Below, in pieces: positions 62,109-64,000 of a stretch of 64,000 nt of DNA. The stretch is from positions 25,388 through 89,387 of the forward strand of contig CATKXO010000009.1 in the NCBI GenBank assembly GCA_949840775.1, in the 5' to 3' direction. The position numbers and the translations under genes were made by a program. The notes beneath the pieces were generated by a model. It was not told where the DNA came from. It searched no databases and saw nothing but the letters and a program-made list of their open reading frames with translations. This DNA comes from an uncultured bacterium. Lineage in GTDB: Bacteria > Bacillota > Clostridia > Oscillospirales > Oscillospiraceae. The stretch's first letter is position 1. Each line of letters starts with the position of its first letter.

Positions 62109-62221
62109 AACGGGAAAAGGCCCCCAAAGGCGGGGTACTGATAAAGAACCTTATGAAATCCCAAAAAAGTTGAGCAGTTACCGAAAAAAGCAAGACTTTG
62201 TGACAAAAATCAATACCCCCG

Positions 62222-62252
62222 AAAAGCACGATTTTAGGATCGTGCTTTTTTA
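62222..62252 (+). terminator. Terminator at the element left end
   Basis: Perfect 11-bp stem AAAAGCACGAT-TTTAGG-ATCGTGCTTTT followed by TT, 23 bp before repA. The 113 bp between the ROK stop and this site are AT-richer than the chromosome and hold no recognised gene; the element boundary probably lies here. Confidence 0.8.
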
Positions 62253-62274
62253 CGCCCAGAAGGAGGCAACGACT

Positions 62275-63219
62275 ATGCCAGAGGCCATCCTATCAGATTA
62301 TTTTTACGGCGACGAATCCGAGCAATTTGTATTCTTCAAAATCCCCCGCCAGCTTATCACCGACCCAAAATTCAAGCATGTCTCCACCGACGCAAAACTG
62401 CTGTATGGTATGCTGCTGGACCGCATGAGCCTGTCCGCCAAACACGGCTGGTACGACGATACCGGACGTGTCTACATCTACTACACAGTGGACGAGATAT
62501 GCGGGGACATGGTATGCGGGCGGGATAAGGCCATGAAGCTGCTGGCCGAGCTGGACAACAAAAAGGGTATTGACCTGATCGAGCGTGTCAGGCAGGGCCT
62601 GGGCCGCCCCTCGAAAATCTATGTCAGGCGATTTACTACCCGGACAGCGCCTCCAAAACCGGCCCCGCCACCCCCTGAGCCTTTTGTGTCTATTTCTGAG
62701 GTCGATTTTTCCGACGTTCAGAAGTCGGAAAATCCGACCTCAAAAGGTCGGAAAAATCCACGTCAAGAGGTCGAAGAAATCGACCCAAGTTATACTAAGA
62801 GAATCCAAACTGATTTTATCCAGCCTTATCCATCCATCTCCCCCCGACAGCCCCCCGAGGGGTCAATGGGGATAGATCGATACGAGCAGAGAGAGGTCAT
62901 CAAAGAAAATATCGGCTATGAACAGCTCCAACGGGAGATTCCGTTTGACGATGTGGAAAGCCTTCTGGAACTGATCGTGGACGTGATATGCAGCACCGCC
63001 TCCACCATGCGGATCGGCGGTGAGGTCCTGCCAGTGGAGGCTGTCAAGCAGCGTTTTCAGCAGCTCGACGGTGGGCATATCAGATATGTCGTTGAATCCA
63101 TGCGGCAGACCACCACAAAAATCAATAATATCCGGGCCTATCTGTTGACGGCGCTTTACAATGCGCCGGTGACGATAGGCCCTTACTATACCGCCGCTGT
63201 GCGGCACGACTTCGGGTAA
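62275..63219 (+). CDS. Replication initiator RepA_N family (integrative element or plasmid)
   Basis: 314-residue initiator. Residues about 1-115 are a RepA_N domain: FFKIPRQLITDPKFKHVSTDAKLLYGMLLDRM and TVDEICGDMVCGRDKAMKLLAEL (shown here as parts) are its hallmark. A Pro- and Ser-rich linker with SDVQKSENPTSK follows, and the C-terminal part (about 200-314) resembles the DUF6017 domain usual in such proteins. This protein is typical for conjugative plasmids and integrative elements of gut Clostridia. The ATG at 62275 has AGAAGGAGGCAACGACT upstream. It lies just after a sharp drop in GC. Confidence 0.93.
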   Translation: MPEAILSDYFYGDESEQFVFFKIPRQLITDPKFKHVSTDAKLLYGMLLDRMSLSAKHGWYDDTGRVYIYYTVDEICGDMVCGRDKAMKLLAELDNKKGIDLIERVRQGLGRPSKIYVRRFTTRTAPPKPAPPPPEPFVSISEVDFSDVQKSENPTSKGRKNPRQEVEEIDPSYTKRIQTDFIQPYPSISPRQPPEGSMGIDRYEQREVIKENIGYEQLQREIPFDDVESLLELIVDVICSTASTMRIGGEVLPVEAVKQRFQQLDGGHIRYVVESMRQTTTKINNIRAYLLTALYNAPVTIGPYYTAAVRHDFG

Positions 63220-63220
63220 A

Positions 63221-63357
63221 TGAAATCCCACCGTGGGACGCAATTCCAGCCCAAATTACAACTTTGTGTTAAATATTCAAATCTCACCATGAGACGCAAA
63301 TCCAGTCCAGTTATATTTCGCCCGACAGAGAATGAAATCTCACCGTGAGACGCAAAT
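63221..63357 (+). repeat. Three 25-bp repeats at an exact 56-bp period (candidate parS or iterons)
   Basis: Copies at 63221-63245, 63277-63301 and 63333-63357 follow TGAAATCYCACCRTGRGACGCAAW; each has the short dyad CTCAC-CGTGAG at its centre. Flanks TCCAGYCCA after copies 1 and 2 extend the similarity. Start-to-start distance is 56 bp twice. Located between repA and parB, they fit a centromere-like or replication site. Confidence 0.85.
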
Positions 63358-63392
63358 TTTAACAAATACATGCCATAAAGGAGGTAAATTGA

Positions 63393-64000
63393 ATGGCAAA
63401 TGAAAACAGCAAACCCCAAGCGCAGACCATTCCCCTGGCAAAAGTCCATGACCTGCCCGGCGTGTTCATCAGCAAGCAGCCGGACAAAGCCTACGGCGGC
63501 CTCGTCACCAGCATCCAGGCAAACGGTGTCAGAGAGCCAGTAATTCTCCGGCTCCGGGAGGACGGCGAGTACCAGCTTGTGACAGGCTATCGCCGCTACC
63601 GGGCCAGTGAGCTGGCAAAGAGACAGGACATCCCCGCGCTGGTGTATGAGATGACCCCACAGGAGGCCGTCAACTACCGCCGGCAAGTGCAGAGCAAGCC
63701 TGATCTTCCCGTCCCCGGCAAGCTAGTCGAATCCCCCGTTTTGGACAGTAAGCCGCAGAAACCCGACATCAAGGGTGCGGAAAATCCGACTGCTAGGCCC
63801 CAAGAAATGGACAAGCCCAAGGAGGCCCCGGCCCCCGCTGACCCGGCCAAGGATAGCAAGGCCCAGGAGGCCACCGTACCCAAGGCTGGAGAGAAAACCG
63901 CTACTTTACTCTCGCACGCCCCCCCTTTCGGAAAGTTTCAGAAAATCCCGCAGCAACTGGTTCTCCATCCGCAGCCTCTTAAGCTCTGCGGCCTCGCTTT
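63393..64000 (+). CDS. ParB/Srx-type partition protein (partial or truncated at the window edge)
   Basis: Open frame of at least 202 codons to the window edge. Residues about 10-95 form a ParB N-terminal domain: IPLAKVHDLPGVF, YGGLVTSIQANGVREPV and GYRRYRASELAKRQDIPALV. A Pro/Lys/Ala-rich linker follows from about residue 115. Strong ribosome site AAAGGAGGTAAATTG. From about 63900 the plus-frame protein (LLSHAPPFGKFQKIP) no longer looks like this family, while the minus strand shows a plausible reading frame, so the gene may be cut there. Partner of repA in maintenance of the element. Confidence 0.85.
   Translation, partial: MANENSKPQAQTIPLAKVHDLPGVFISKQPDKAYGGLVTSIQANGVREPVILRLREDGEYQLVTGYRRYRASELAKRQDIPALVYEMTPQEAVNYRRQVQSKPDLPVPGKLVESPVLDSKPQKPDIKGAENPTARPQEMDKPKEAPAPADPAKDSKAQEATVPKAGEKTATLLSHAPPFGKFQKIPQQLVLHPQPLKLCGLA
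63906..64000 (-). CDS. C-terminal end of a minus-strand gene, IS3 OrfA-like tail (partial)
   Basis: The minus strand has an open frame entering from the window edge and ending at TAA (63906-63908). Its last residues read ELKRLRMENQLLRDFLKL, a leucine-zipper-like pattern similar to the tails of IS3-family OrfA transposase subunits, then SERGGVRE. No OrfB follows on the minus strand, so it is either a stand-alone helix-turn-helix protein or a remnant. Confidence 0.35.
   Translation of the reverse strand, partial: SEAAELKRLRMENQLLRDFLKLSERGGVRE

Overview
The window looks like a piece of a high-GC, low-motility-signal Clostridia chromosome, most likely Oscillospiraceae (Flavonifractor/Lawsonibacter/Intestinimonas-like). 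This is inferred, not proven: the genes are Firmicute in type (AddAB instead of RecBCD, DegV, YebC, DUF4317, several Cro/CI regulators), GC is high, an oxygen-scavenging flavodiiron-rubredoxin protein points to an anaerobe, and the right end carries a RepA_N/ParB module typical of gut Clostridia integrative elements. No rRNA, tRNA or CRISPR array was seen.

Layout. 1-8.3 kb: tail of a membrane glycosyltransferase, flavodiiron protein, trmD, degV, an HD-domain protein, a coiled-coil protein, a leucine-rich-repeat lipoprotein, a candidate 6S-like RNA, yebC and the RNase P RNA. 8.3-16.2 kb: ddl-murF (cell wall), mtnA, a DUF416-like protein, an ABC-F ATPase and a YdcF protein. 16.2-26.8 kb: a divergent small-protein/repressor pair with twin operators, prfA, a phosphatase, Sua5, a membrane XRE regulator, coaE, a lipoprotein, an M18 aminopeptidase, an M15 carboxypeptidase and a MerR regulator. 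27.1-32.4 kb: a hybrid histidine kinase translationally coupled to an orphan solute-binding lipoprotein, cutC and small regulators. 32.6-42.9 kb: two tandem glutamate dehydrogenases (the second lacks a catalytic lysine), a secreted stalk-domain protein, glpK, small and AT-rich genes, an acyl-ACP thioesterase and guaB. 42.9-52.8 kb: a DUF4317 protein and addB-addA, split by a pyridoxamine kinase and an AT-rich lipoprotein. 52.8-60.8 kb: a TipA-like regulator, the F1Fo ATP synthase operon and a DUF2971 protein. 61.0-62.1 kb: a ROK regulator. 62.2-64.0 kb: the left end of a mobile element with repA, three evenly spaced repeats and a parB-like gene.

How the parts work together. The best-defined operon is the ATP synthase (a, c, b, fused delta-alpha, gamma, beta, epsilon), in which the delta subunit survives only as its C-terminal domain fused to alpha. 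AddA and AddB form the recombination nuclease-helicase. Ddl and MurF act in consecutive steps of peptidoglycan precursor synthesis. Intergenic space is unusually rich in palindromic MITE/REP-like repeats of at least three families. Two unlinked genes share a 5' leader of two adjacent hairpins whose sequences differ while the pairing is kept, which is the strongest candidate here for an undescribed regulatory RNA. Many strong promoters with 17-bp spacers can be read directly and are listed.
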